DNA of 64,000 bases from Methylomonas sp. Its GTDB lineage: Bacteria > Pseudomonadota > Gammaproteobacteria > Methylococcales > Methylomonadaceae. Positions 46,660 through 54,613 of the stretch are shown here, piece after piece. The notes under the pieces are model-generated. The model saw only the letters and a program-made list of their open reading frames with translations, was not told the DNA's origin and ran no database searches. Position 1 is the first letter of the stretch. Every line of letters begins with the position of its first letter. Location: positions 124,001 through 188,000 of the forward strand of contig NZ_JALOBS010000001.1 of assembly GCF_023228165.1 (NCBI RefSeq), given 5' to 3'. Made by a program: the position numbers and the translations under genes.

Positions 46660-48405
46660 ATGACCATTATCACCTGGAATGACCAACTCAATGTTGGGAT
46701 ATCAAAAATAGATCTACAACATCAAAAGCTAGTCGATATCCTGAACCAATTGGATGAAGCCGTTGCCTTGGGATACAAACACAAAAAAATCCTGCAACTG
46801 GTGGATGAGTTGGTTGAGTACACTCAATATCACTTTAGGGATGAGGAACAGCTGATGCAAGAAGCTAGTTTGGATACGCTCCACTACAATAAACACAAGC
46901 TCGAGCACGACGAATTCATCAAAAAAGTAACCCAAGAACGGCAGATGGCTATCGACAACCCGGATGCGGTCTCCAATGTTTTATTGGACTTTTTAGTCGC
47001 CTGGCTGATGGATCATATATTGTATTCAGACAAGCAAATGGCGCTGGCCTTGAATCACGCCCCGATAGTGAATGATGTTGAACTCCGCAAACAGCAAGCC
47101 GATATCATGCATAGCAATTTGTATTCAGCTCTACGGGAGAGTGAAAAACGCTTTAAAGAGCTGGCCGACCAGCTACCTGCGCTGATCTGGATTACCAACA
47201 CCCAGCATATCCCTATCTTTTGCAACCGGTTTTGGGTAGAGACCTTCAGTCTTCCCAAACAAAAGATCACGATGGACAACTGGCATAGCGCCATTGACCC
47301 TGACGATATTGAACGGGTTAAACAGGCTTACCAGAAGGCCAGCACGGAACTGTGCGAGCAACAAATTGAATACCGTCTGAATCGGCCAGGGAAAAGCACG
47401 TTTTGGATGTTGGAAAAAATTGTCCCGCGCATCCGGGCAAACGGGCAGATAGCGGGGTTGATGGGTTTTGGCATGGATATCAGCCTGCGGAAACAGGCGG
47501 AAGCACAACTGGAGATTTTAGTCGATCAACGCACGCAACAATTGCAAGTAGCCAATCAACATCTGGAAACTGAAAAAGACCAACAAATTGCGCTGAATCA
47601 GCAATTAAAGGAAGTGCAAAGCCATCTCGTGCAGTCCGAGAAAATGGCCTCCTTGGGTCAATTGGCCGCTGGAGTCGCGCATGAAATCAATAACCCCCTC
47701 GGCTATATCTATTCCAACCTTAATACCCTAAAACAATATATTCAGGATTTATTAAGAATTGTAGAGTCGGGACAACAATTGGCGAATCATCTGCCTGCCG
47801 ATGATTCGGCCGTAGTGGAGTTTCAGCAGCTGCAACAGTCGGTTGATCTGGATTTCATGAAAGACGACATCCCCGACTTAGTTCAGGAAGCTTTGGAAGG
47901 CGCGACCCGAGCCAAAAAAATCGTCCAGGATTTACGCGACTTTTCCCGGATAGACAAACAAGATAAGAGTCCGTTTGATCTGGAAGCCGGCATAGACGCT
48001 ACTTTGAATATAGTTAACAACGAAATAAAATATAAAGCGGAAGTGGTAAAAGAATATGCCGGCATCAAACCGTTTGTCTGTGTCGGCAGCCAAGTCAATC
48101 AGGTGATTTTAAATTTACTGGTCAATGCCGCTCAGGCCATTGAAGAATTCGGCAAAATTTACATCCGGACCGGTTGCCAACCCAACTGGGTTTGGTTTGA
48201 AGTGGAAGACACCGGCAAGGGAATTCCGCCGGCGATTCAGTCTAAAATATTCGACCCTTTTTTTACCACAAAACCGGTGGGAAAAGGTACCGGGCTGGGT
48301 CTGTCACTTTCGTATAAAATCATTCAGGATCATCAAGGAAAAGTTGATTTGCAATCCACCGAGGGCAAAGGGACCAAGTTCAGAGTATCTTTGCCAATTC
48401 TATAA
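46660..48405 (+). CDS. Hemerythrin-PAS sensor histidine kinase
   Basis: About 581 residues from the ATG at 46660; an upstream TTG at 46576 adds 28 residues but skips the natural domain start. The N-terminal hemerythrin (ITWNDQLNVGISKIDLQHQ) keeps the metal ligands: H in DLQHQKLV, HFRDEEQLM, HKLEHDEF and HILYSDKQM. A PAS domain (FKELADQLPALIWITNTQ), a coiled coil, HisKA with phospho-His in GVAHEINNPLGYIYSNL, and HATPase with LLVNAAQAIE, DTGKGIP and GTGLGLSLSYKI follow. Hemerythrin binds O2, so this is a plausible oxygen sensor that signals to the next gene. Confidence 0.9.
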   Translation: MTIITWNDQLNVGISKIDLQHQKLVDILNQLDEAVALGYKHKKILQLVDELVEYTQYHFRDEEQLMQEASLDTLHYNKHKLEHDEFIKKVTQERQMAIDNPDAVSNVLLDFLVAWLMDHILYSDKQMALALNHAPIVNDVELRKQQADIMHSNLYSALRESEKRFKELADQLPALIWITNTQHIPIFCNRFWVETFSLPKQKITMDNWHSAIDPDDIERVKQAYQKASTELCEQQIEYRLNRPGKSTFWMLEKIVPRIRANGQIAGLMGFGMDISLRKQAEAQLEILVDQRTQQLQVANQHLETEKDQQIALNQQLKEVQSHLVQSEKMASLGQLAAGVAHEINNPLGYIYSNLNTLKQYIQDLLRIVESGQQLANHLPADDSAVVEFQQLQQSVDLDFMKDDIPDLVQEALEGATRAKKIVQDLRDFSRIDKQDKSPFDLEAGIDATLNIVNNEIKYKAEVVKEYAGIKPFVCVGSQVNQVILNLLVNAAQAIEEFGKIYIRTGCQPNWVWFEVEDTGKGIPPAIQSKIFDPFFTTKPVGKGTGLGLSLSYKIIQDHQGKVDLQSTEGKGTKFRVSLPIL

Positions 48406-48427
48406 TTAGAACCTGGGCTTGACCGTC

Positions 48428-49720
48428 ATGACCGAAACCATTCAAATGCCGCCGGCTAATCTGCTGTTTGTTGACGATGAGCCCAATATCCTTAAATCCC
48501 TGAAACGGCTATTTCGAGGCGCGGAATATAATGTCTTATTGGCGGAAAATGGGCAGGCAGGCTTAAAAATATTAACCGAAAATCCTATCGATCTCATCAT
48601 ATCCGACATGCGTATGCCGCAAATGGATGGTGCGGAATTCTTATCCCGGGCAGCTGAGAGCTGGCCCAATATTACCCGAATTTTATTAACCGGCTATGCG
48701 GATATGGAATCCACCATCAATGCGGTCAATAAAGGCAAAATATACAGTTATTGCAGTAAGCCTTGGGAAGATAACGAGCTGAAAATCCTGGTCAATAATG
48801 CGTTGGACCAAAAGCGCTTACGGGACGAACGGCAGCAGTTGTTTAGCATCATCGAACAGCAAAATCTGGAACTGAAATCATTAAACGACCAACTGGAGAA
48901 TAAAGTCCAACTCCGCACAGAGCAAGTTAGACTCTCGCTGCAAAAGCTTGACGGTGCCCATAACGCGTTAAAAAAACAATTTACCAACACTATTAAAACC
49001 TTTGCCCGCATCATTGAGATGCGCCCCGGCATCAAAAGCGGCCATTCCAAATACATTGCCGAAAACGCCAAAGAGCTCGCCCAACGCCTGAACATGACGG
49101 CCGACGATGTCAAAGACATTTTGTATGCCGGCCTGCTATTGCAAATAGGCAAAATCAGTTTACCGGACGATTTACTCAGACAGCCTTTAACCGACATGAC
49201 CGCGGCAGGCAAAAAACGCTATCTACACCATGGTCAGGAAGGCTGCAATTTATTAAATGGCATCGATCAACTCAAAAATGCGGCCGAGTTAATCCTCTAC
49301 CAACACGAAAATTTTGACGGTTCCGGTGAACCGCGCGGCATGTCAGGCAGCCAGATCCCTCTAGGATCACGAATTTTAGCCGTGGTGCGTGACTACATCA
49401 GCAGTCTGGACGGCTTTATCACCGGTACCGCATTAAGCACTGAAACCGCCCAAAAACGCTTATTGCTGAAAAAAGGCAGTCTGTATGATCCTGCAGTTGT
49501 GGATCTATTCCTGACCTTGCTGTCCGAATCACACATCGAAGACGAGCGTCCGGTAATCGACATTTCCTGGACGCAATTACAGCCCGGCATGGAAGCCGTT
49601 GAGATCATCCACAACGGCATGTTGTATTTAAAGGACCAGATATTAAGCCAAAGCCATATCGAGAAAGTCCTCGAAATGCGTAGTCACAGTAAAGATCTGA
49701 TCTTACGAGTGCGCGTTTAG
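48428..49720 (+). CDS. Response regulator with degenerate HD-GYP domain
   Basis: About 430 residues from the ATG at 48428 (a TTG at 48419 is an alternative). Receiver: LLFVDDEPNILKSL and phospho-Asp in ISDMRMPQMDG. A long coiled coil links to an HD-GYP-like domain: GHSKYIAENA is kept, but the HD pair reads LLQIGK instead of LHDIGK, and the GYP motif reads HENFDGSGEPRG. The catalytic metal site is therefore lost. The protein probably binds rather than cleaves c-di-GMP, or only relays phosphorylation. It follows the hemerythrin kinase by 22 bases, its likely partner. Confidence 0.88.
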   Translation: MTETIQMPPANLLFVDDEPNILKSLKRLFRGAEYNVLLAENGQAGLKILTENPIDLIISDMRMPQMDGAEFLSRAAESWPNITRILLTGYADMESTINAVNKGKIYSYCSKPWEDNELKILVNNALDQKRLRDERQQLFSIIEQQNLELKSLNDQLENKVQLRTEQVRLSLQKLDGAHNALKKQFTNTIKTFARIIEMRPGIKSGHSKYIAENAKELAQRLNMTADDVKDILYAGLLLQIGKISLPDDLLRQPLTDMTAAGKKRYLHHGQEGCNLLNGIDQLKNAAELILYQHENFDGSGEPRGMSGSQIPLGSRILAVVRDYISSLDGFITGTALSTETAQKRLLLKKGSLYDPAVVDLFLTLLSESHIEDERPVIDISWTQLQPGMEAVEIIHNGMLYLKDQILSQSHIEKVLEMRSHSKDLILRVRV

Positions 49721-49730
49721 GTGTTGGGGC

Positions 49731-50453
49731 CTATTCAACGCCATAGCGCTTGAACAAATAACGGATACTTTCCAGTCCATCCTCGATTGACCAGGCAACC
49801 GACTGCGTCAATAAATCCAGTAGAATGATGCCATTAACAGCCGCGTCCTCGCTAATCGCGGCTCTCAATCTGCGCGCCAGGGCTCGGTTGATAATTTGCA
49901 ACTCTTTGTATATTCGCGTGAGTTGATCTAACTCCATGGTAAAGGATTTGCCGTCCTTATTCAGAAAATATTGCGCCAATAAAAACATGGAGGTGGTGCG
50001 ATAAATGGTTTCCTCATCACTAGCCAGCGGCAAATGAAACCGCGCCATCGGCTTAAAAAATTCGGTGTGCGGACAGGCGCTGGTGGCCATGATCAAACCC
50101 AGTATCGAACTGATCGCGCGCCGTACGGTAGTCTCACCGCTAATGGTGCGCTCGGGAGTCGCGACCTCCAAAGTTAAGGTTTGATAAGACTTCATGGACC
50201 CGCACAATTCGATCAGCGGCACCAGATTAGCCGCGACAGGACAATGGGGCATCTCATTCTTAGAGAGCGGACAATTGCTACACTGCTGGTAATCTAGCGC
50301 CGCCCAGGCAGGAGGCGGTTTTTGTTCCGACGGGATAAAGCTGTTAGAAGTTTTGTCGATATTTATCGAAAATTCCAGGCGGTTATCATCCGCAAACGAT
50401 AATTTGTATAAAAACACCCAGTTTGATTGGTCGGAATGTTCCAAAGTCATCAT
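49731..50453 (-). CDS. Unknown protein with CxxC cysteine motif, on the opposite strand of a kinase cluster
   Basis: 240 residues. No enzyme motif. The first half holds YQQCSNCPLSKNEMPHCPVAANL, three Cys in a metal- or cluster-binding-like pattern, and a further Cys in LCGSMKSYQ. The second half is helical (LLDLLTQSVAWSIEDGL, RALARRLRAAISEDA). Fits no family I can name with confidence; possibly a DUF6901-type protein, unverified. It is the only minus-strand gene between two response regulators and 46 bases from the divergent receiver gene. Confidence 0.7.
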   Translation of the reverse strand: MMTLEHSDQSNWVFLYKLSFADDNRLEFSINIDKTSNSFIPSEQKPPPAWAALDYQQCSNCPLSKNEMPHCPVAANLVPLIELCGSMKSYQTLTLEVATPERTISGETTVRRAISSILGLIMATSACPHTEFFKPMARFHLPLASDEETIYRTTSMFLLAQYFLNKDGKSFTMELDQLTRIYKELQIINRALARRLRAAISEDAAVNGIILLDLLTQSVAWSIEDGLESIRYLFKRYGVE

Positions 50454-50498
50454 TTTAATTTATGCTATACGTTATAGAAAAACAAACTCGTCACTACC

Positions 50499-51053
50499 AT
50501 GAACAATGAACCCGGCAACGTTTTGCTCGTCGATGATGAACCCAATATACTCAAAGCACTCAGGCGTGTATTGAAAAACTATTCAATCACCACAGCCAAC
50601 AGCGGCAAGGAAGGACTGGCTCATGCTCGCACCACACCTTTTGATATCGTCGTTTCCGATTACCGGATGCCTGAAATGGATGGCATAATGTTTCTGGAAA
50701 AATTCATGGCTATTCAACCGGAAGCCATTCGGATCATCGTCACCGGTTACGCCGATCTTCAAGCCGCTCAGAAAGCCATCAACACTCTCGGGGTATTCCG
50801 TTTTATCAACAAACCCTGGAATAACCTGGAAATCCTCAATGCCTTGGAAAAAGGCCTCGAATTAAAACGGATATTACAGGAAAACAAAGCGCTTGCCGAT
50901 CAAGTCAGACAACAACAAACCAAGCTTAACCAACAGAATGCCATTTTAAAAGCCTTGGAAGCCGAAGAACCTGGTATTACTAAAGTGAATTGGGCGCCGG
51001 ACGGTTCCATCATCATGAATGAAGCGGACATTGATGACGACTTTAAGCTTTAA
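50499..51053 (+). CDS. Stand-alone receiver with C-terminal coiled coil
   Basis: 184 residues. Receiver: LLVDDEPNILKALRRVL and phospho-Asp in VVSDYRMPEMDGIMF, with KPWNNLEIL at the end. The remaining ~60 residues form a coiled-coil tail (QENKALADQVRQQQTKLNQQ) and an acidic end. No output domain. Its receiver is closely similar to the one in the degenerate HD-GYP protein (DEPNILK, MxxMDG, TGYAD), so both may be targets of the same kinase. Confidence 0.85.
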   Translation: MNNEPGNVLLVDDEPNILKALRRVLKNYSITTANSGKEGLAHARTTPFDIVVSDYRMPEMDGIMFLEKFMAIQPEAIRIIVTGYADLQAAQKAINTLGVFRFINKPWNNLEILNALEKGLELKRILQENKALADQVRQQQTKLNQQNAILKALEAEEPGITKVNWAPDGSIIMNEADIDDDFKL

Positions 51054-51104
51054 CCGTTGCATTTACGCCGCACTTTACCCTTTCTTTTAAATTGATTCTG
51101 CCTG

Positions 51105-52886
51105 ATGCGTGAAGAAAGTACGACCGAAGACCAAAAACTGGATATCCGGCAAATCATCACTTGGTTGGAAGCTGACGACATGCTCTCGGTGGCGGATTTT
51201 AAAAAATGCCGTCAATACGCGCAGGCCGGCATCAACAAACATAAACATCCGCTTAAAATCCTGGCCGAGTGCGAATTGGCCGATAAATCGGCCTTGGGCA
51301 AATTGCTAACCCAGGAAGACTTGACGCAATGGCTGGCTAAAAAACTCAATACGCCCTATTACTACTTCGACCCGTTACGTATCGACGTCTCCAAGGTAAC
51401 GACCATATTCAGTAAAGCCTACGCAAGCAATTACAATATCTTGCCCATCAAAATCAGCGATGACGAAGTTGTTGTCGCCACTGCCGAACCGTTTGTGCAA
51501 TCCTGGCAACAGGATTTGGCCAAAATGCATACTGGAAAAATCCGCTGCGTATTTTCCAACCCGGATGAAATCAAACGCTATCTGGATGAATTTTATAATT
51601 TTTCCCGTTCGTTAAAAGGCGCCAGTCATCAAACCGGCCAACCGGATAACAGCTCGGCGCAAAACTTCGAACAGTTAATCGAACTCAGCAAAAATGCCGA
51701 TCTGGATGCCAACAACCAACATGTGGTAAATCTGGTCAACTGGCTGCTGCAATACGCCTTCGATCAACGCGCCAGCGACATCCACATTGAGCCGCGTCGC
51801 CTGCAAAGCAATGTCCGCTTCCGTATCGACGGTGTACTGCATCAGGTTTATCAGCTTCCGAAAAACATTATGAATGCGGTCTTGAGCCGCCTAAAGATTT
51901 TGGGCCGCATGAATATCGCCGAAAAGCGCCTGCCGCAAGACGGCCGCATCAAAACTCAAAGTTCGGGCGGCAAGGAAATAGAGCTACGTTTGTCCACGAT
52001 GCCGACCGCCTTCGGCGAAAAACTGGTGATGCGGATTTTCGATCCGGACGTGCTATTGCGCGATTACGAGCAGTTGGGATTCAACAAACAGGAGATGCAG
52101 ATATGGAATCACATGACCAGCCAGAGTCATGGCATCATTTTAGTGACCGGACCCACAGGTTCCGGAAAAACCACCACTTTATATTCCACATTGAAAAGGT
52201 TGGCTACGCCGGAAGTCAATTTGTGTACCGTTGAAGACCCTATCGAACAAATCGAGCCCAGCTTCAACCAAATGCAGGTACAAGCCAATATCGGCCTGGA
52301 CTTTGCCAACGGCATACGCACATTGATGCGACAAGATCCGGATATCATCATGGTAGGCGAGATCCGGGACATGGAAACAGCCGAAATGGCCGTACAAGCT
52401 TCCTTAACCGGCCATCTGGTATTCTCCACCTTGCATACCAACAATGCCCCGGCAGCGGTTACCCGCTTGCTCAACATCGGCGTGCCGTCTTATCTGATCC
52501 AGCAAACGGTGCTGGGCATTATGGCCCAGCGACTGATAAGAGTGCTATGCCACTGTAAAGCGGCCGTTGTACCGGATGAACTGAAATGGCAAGCGCTGAC
52601 AGCCCCGTTTAAAGTCGCGGCACCCCCAAAAATCTATCAAGCCGTCGGCTGCAAGATATGCCGCAATACCGGTTTTGCCGGCCGTATCGGAATTTATGAA
52701 ATTTTTGAGAATAGCGCCTCTTTGCAGAAAATGATTGTAGAAGGGTGCGATGTAAATCAGTTACAAAAACAAGCCATCAAGGAAGGTATGCGGCCGTTAC
52801 GGCTAAGCGGTGCCGAAAAAGTTGCCGCCGGCATGACCACTATCGAGGAAGTCATCCGCGTTGCCCCAGAGCGCATAGACCTATAA
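51105..52886 (+). CDS. GspE/PilB-type assembly ATPase without neighbouring pilin genes
   Basis: 593 residues. The N-terminal GspE-like region (about 1-160) is divergent from MshEN-type c-di-GMP-binding motifs. The ATPase part has GRxMNIAEKRLPQDGRI, Walker A TGPTGSGKTTTLYS, Asp box EDPIE, Walker B RQDPDIIMVGEIRD and His box TLHTNNAPAAVTRL. The zinc-binding pairs read LCHCK and GCKICRNTGF; the first pair has one residue fewer than the usual CxxC. It could extend type IV pili or a related fibre. Co-directional with the receiver gene, 51 bases after it. Confidence 0.88.
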   Translation: MREESTTEDQKLDIRQIITWLEADDMLSVADFKKCRQYAQAGINKHKHPLKILAECELADKSALGKLLTQEDLTQWLAKKLNTPYYYFDPLRIDVSKVTTIFSKAYASNYNILPIKISDDEVVVATAEPFVQSWQQDLAKMHTGKIRCVFSNPDEIKRYLDEFYNFSRSLKGASHQTGQPDNSSAQNFEQLIELSKNADLDANNQHVVNLVNWLLQYAFDQRASDIHIEPRRLQSNVRFRIDGVLHQVYQLPKNIMNAVLSRLKILGRMNIAEKRLPQDGRIKTQSSGGKEIELRLSTMPTAFGEKLVMRIFDPDVLLRDYEQLGFNKQEMQIWNHMTSQSHGIILVTGPTGSGKTTTLYSTLKRLATPEVNLCTVEDPIEQIEPSFNQMQVQANIGLDFANGIRTLMRQDPDIIMVGEIRDMETAEMAVQASLTGHLVFSTLHTNNAPAAVTRLLNIGVPSYLIQQTVLGIMAQRLIRVLCHCKAAVVPDELKWQALTAPFKVAAPPKIYQAVGCKICRNTGFAGRIGIYEIFENSASLQKMIVEGCDVNQLQKQAIKEGMRPLRLSGAEKVAAGMTTIEEVIRVAPERIDL

Positions 52887-53031
52887 CCCCACCTCGAATT
52901 ATTCTAATTATTAAAAAATATTTCCATATCAAACAGTTAATAATAATCATAATTTTAATATAACATTAACTTGACCCCCGCACCGTCATACCCAACAATT
53001 AGAATACTCTAAAACTCTGCTGGAGAATGAT

Positions 53032-53262
53032 ATGGATCGGTCGCCTCAACTCATCTGGCTTATCAGCTTATTGTTGACTATCGGTTTTGCTCATGCCGAT
53101 GAAATATTCCGGAAAAGTACAAACCCCACTCTATAGTCTTTATCACCAGCCGGCGGCTTTCAGGGACAAAAAATCAACCTCACCGGCAATTATGTTGCTA
53201 CTCGTAAAGGCCAAGCCTACTTTGACCACCCTGAACTAACCGAAAAAAATTCGCCTCAATGA
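53032..53262 (+). pseudogene. Small exported ORF interrupted by an in-frame TAG
   Basis: ATG at 53032, with GGAG 7 bases upstream. 34 codons give a signal peptide-like start (LIWLISLLLTIGFAHADE), then TAG at 53134-53136, then 41 more in-frame codons (GFQGQKINLTGNYVATRKGQ) to TGA at 53260. Uninterrupted reading would give a 75-residue exported protein. Either a recently broken gene, a sequencing error or amber read-through. It ends just before the PEP-CTERM-like gene. No family recognised. Confidence 0.45.
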
Positions 53263-53297
53263 TTTTTTATCAGCCGATACTAACCAAGGATTCGACC

Positions 53298-54392
53298 ATG
53301 AAAAACAAACTTAAGCGTGTCAGCCAGTTATTAGGCGTTAGCGCGCTACTGGCCAGTAATAGTGTCTTGGCCAGTACCACATTCGGCACCTTAAGCAATT
53401 TCGACGTTTTTAACGACTCCACGACCGATAGCTATTATGGTTTTGAAATTGAATTGGAAGGCATCGATTCATCTTCCATTGCCAACTACAACGGCAATTT
53501 CTACACTTTTCAAAATTGGCATTACGGGTCCGGCCAAATAAGCTCTGCAAATGGCAGCACCATTGTCCGATATTACGATGGCGGCCTGCATAGTACCTCC
53601 CCCTTTACGTCCCCAATAGCCAATACCGGAGGCCACTCCTGTATCACTATTGACGGCTGCGAACATTTTGGTTTGGCACTAAACGGCACCCCGACCACAT
53701 CCCGCTATTTTTGGCTGGACCAAGCAGGCAACCGTACCACGGCGGTAAACCTGATCGGCGCACCTATCATTAATGTGGTGCAGCCGGTAGCGCCAGCGCC
53801 GGGCCTACCCGCTCCGGCGCCGCAAGTGCAGTTTGTCATGGAAGCACCGGAGGCCCCGGAAGTACCTGAAGCCAATCAAAAGTTTTCCGACGCTGTTTGG
53901 GTTAAGGTCATAAAAACCGAACTCGACCTGGAGCACATGGCCAATTTGAATGATTTGATGGCGGATAATCCGGATAAAATTGCGGATGCGGAACACGACG
54001 GCGTGGAAGTCGAGTGGAAACTACTGCAACGACGCCTGGATGACCCTAACGGCGTTAACAATAAACTGGATAGCGGTTTACAAGCAGCCGGCGCCAACGC
54101 CGAACAGGTATTGAGAACGTATCAGTTTTTCGCTTTTACGGGTAGTTACGATCCCGAACATGAAGCCAAATGCGTCGAAACAGGTTCTTGTGAAGACGAC
54201 TTACAAACCGACCCAGCCAATATTGAACGCTATGTAGGCAGACTGCTTGGCCAACAAATGGTCGCGGCCAATCTAAACGGCCCGATCGAATTTCCAGCCC
54301 AAGTGCCTCTACCTGGCGGCGCATGGCTGTTTGGCTCGGTTTTAGCGGGATTTACAGCTTTTTCGCGCCACAAACCGATCACTAAAAAATAA
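53298..54392 (+). CDS. PEP-CTERM-like exported protein (second)
   Basis: 364 residues from the ATG at 53298, with AAGGA 7 bases upstream; an upstream ATG at 53259 only adds 13 unlikely residues. Signal peptide LLGVSALLASNSVLA. The middle contains an acidic helical segment (KTELDLEHMANLNDL) and Pro-rich repeats (APAPGLPAPAP and EAPEAPEVPEA). The C-terminus VPLPGGAWLFGSVLAGFTAFSRHK fits the sorting signal of exosortase substrates. Function unknown; likely surface or matrix. A hairpin follows the gene. Confidence 0.75.
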   Translation: MKNKLKRVSQLLGVSALLASNSVLASTTFGTLSNFDVFNDSTTDSYYGFEIELEGIDSSSIANYNGNFYTFQNWHYGSGQISSANGSTIVRYYDGGLHSTSPFTSPIANTGGHSCITIDGCEHFGLALNGTPTTSRYFWLDQAGNRTTAVNLIGAPIINVVQPVAPAPGLPAPAPQVQFVMEAPEAPEVPEANQKFSDAVWVKVIKTELDLEHMANLNDLMADNPDKIADAEHDGVEVEWKLLQRRLDDPNGVNNKLDSGLQAAGANAEQVLRTYQFFAFTGSYDPEHEAKCVETGSCEDDLQTDPANIERYVGRLLGQQMVAANLNGPIEFPAQVPLPGGAWLFGSVLAGFTAFSRHKPITKK

Positions 54393-54429
54393 ATCCGTAG
54401 TTAAAAACTAGGCTTTAGATATTTACTTC

Positions 54430-54459
54430 AGAAGAGAGGCAAAATTTTGGCTCTCTTCT
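54430..54459 (+). terminator. Stem-loop downstream of the second PEP-CTERM-like gene
   Basis: Inverted repeat AGAAGAGAG (54430-54438) and CTCTCTTCT (54451-54459), with inner AAAA/TTTT also able to pair across a G-G mismatch. It lies 37 bases past the stop. No strong T tract follows, so termination may be weak or factor-dependent. Confidence 0.55.
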
Positions 54460-54531
54460 AATTCCGCTTTAACAACCCTCCACCCGAAATAATAAAAAAC
54501 ACCGATTAATACTAAAAAATCACATTAATAA

Positions 54532-54560
54532 TTGAACATAGTTTAATTTGTCTTTATAGT
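54532..54560 (+). promoter_or_regulatory. Sigma-70-type promoter of aas-lplT
   Basis: TTGAAC at 54532-54537 and TATAGT at 54555-54560 are separated by 17 bases. It lies about 50 bases before the aas start; AGGAGG at 54602-54607 is the ribosome site. Spacing is ideal, so it is a good candidate. Confidence 0.6.
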
Positions 54561-54613
54561 ATCTCCAGCAAATTGTAATCCGTCTGCTAAGATGCGCCCT
54601 CAGGAGGCATACT

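Noticed and set aside
52971..53005. TTGACC and TAGAAT as a promoter of the amber-interrupted ORF
   Set aside because: The spacer is 23 bases, too long for sigma-70.
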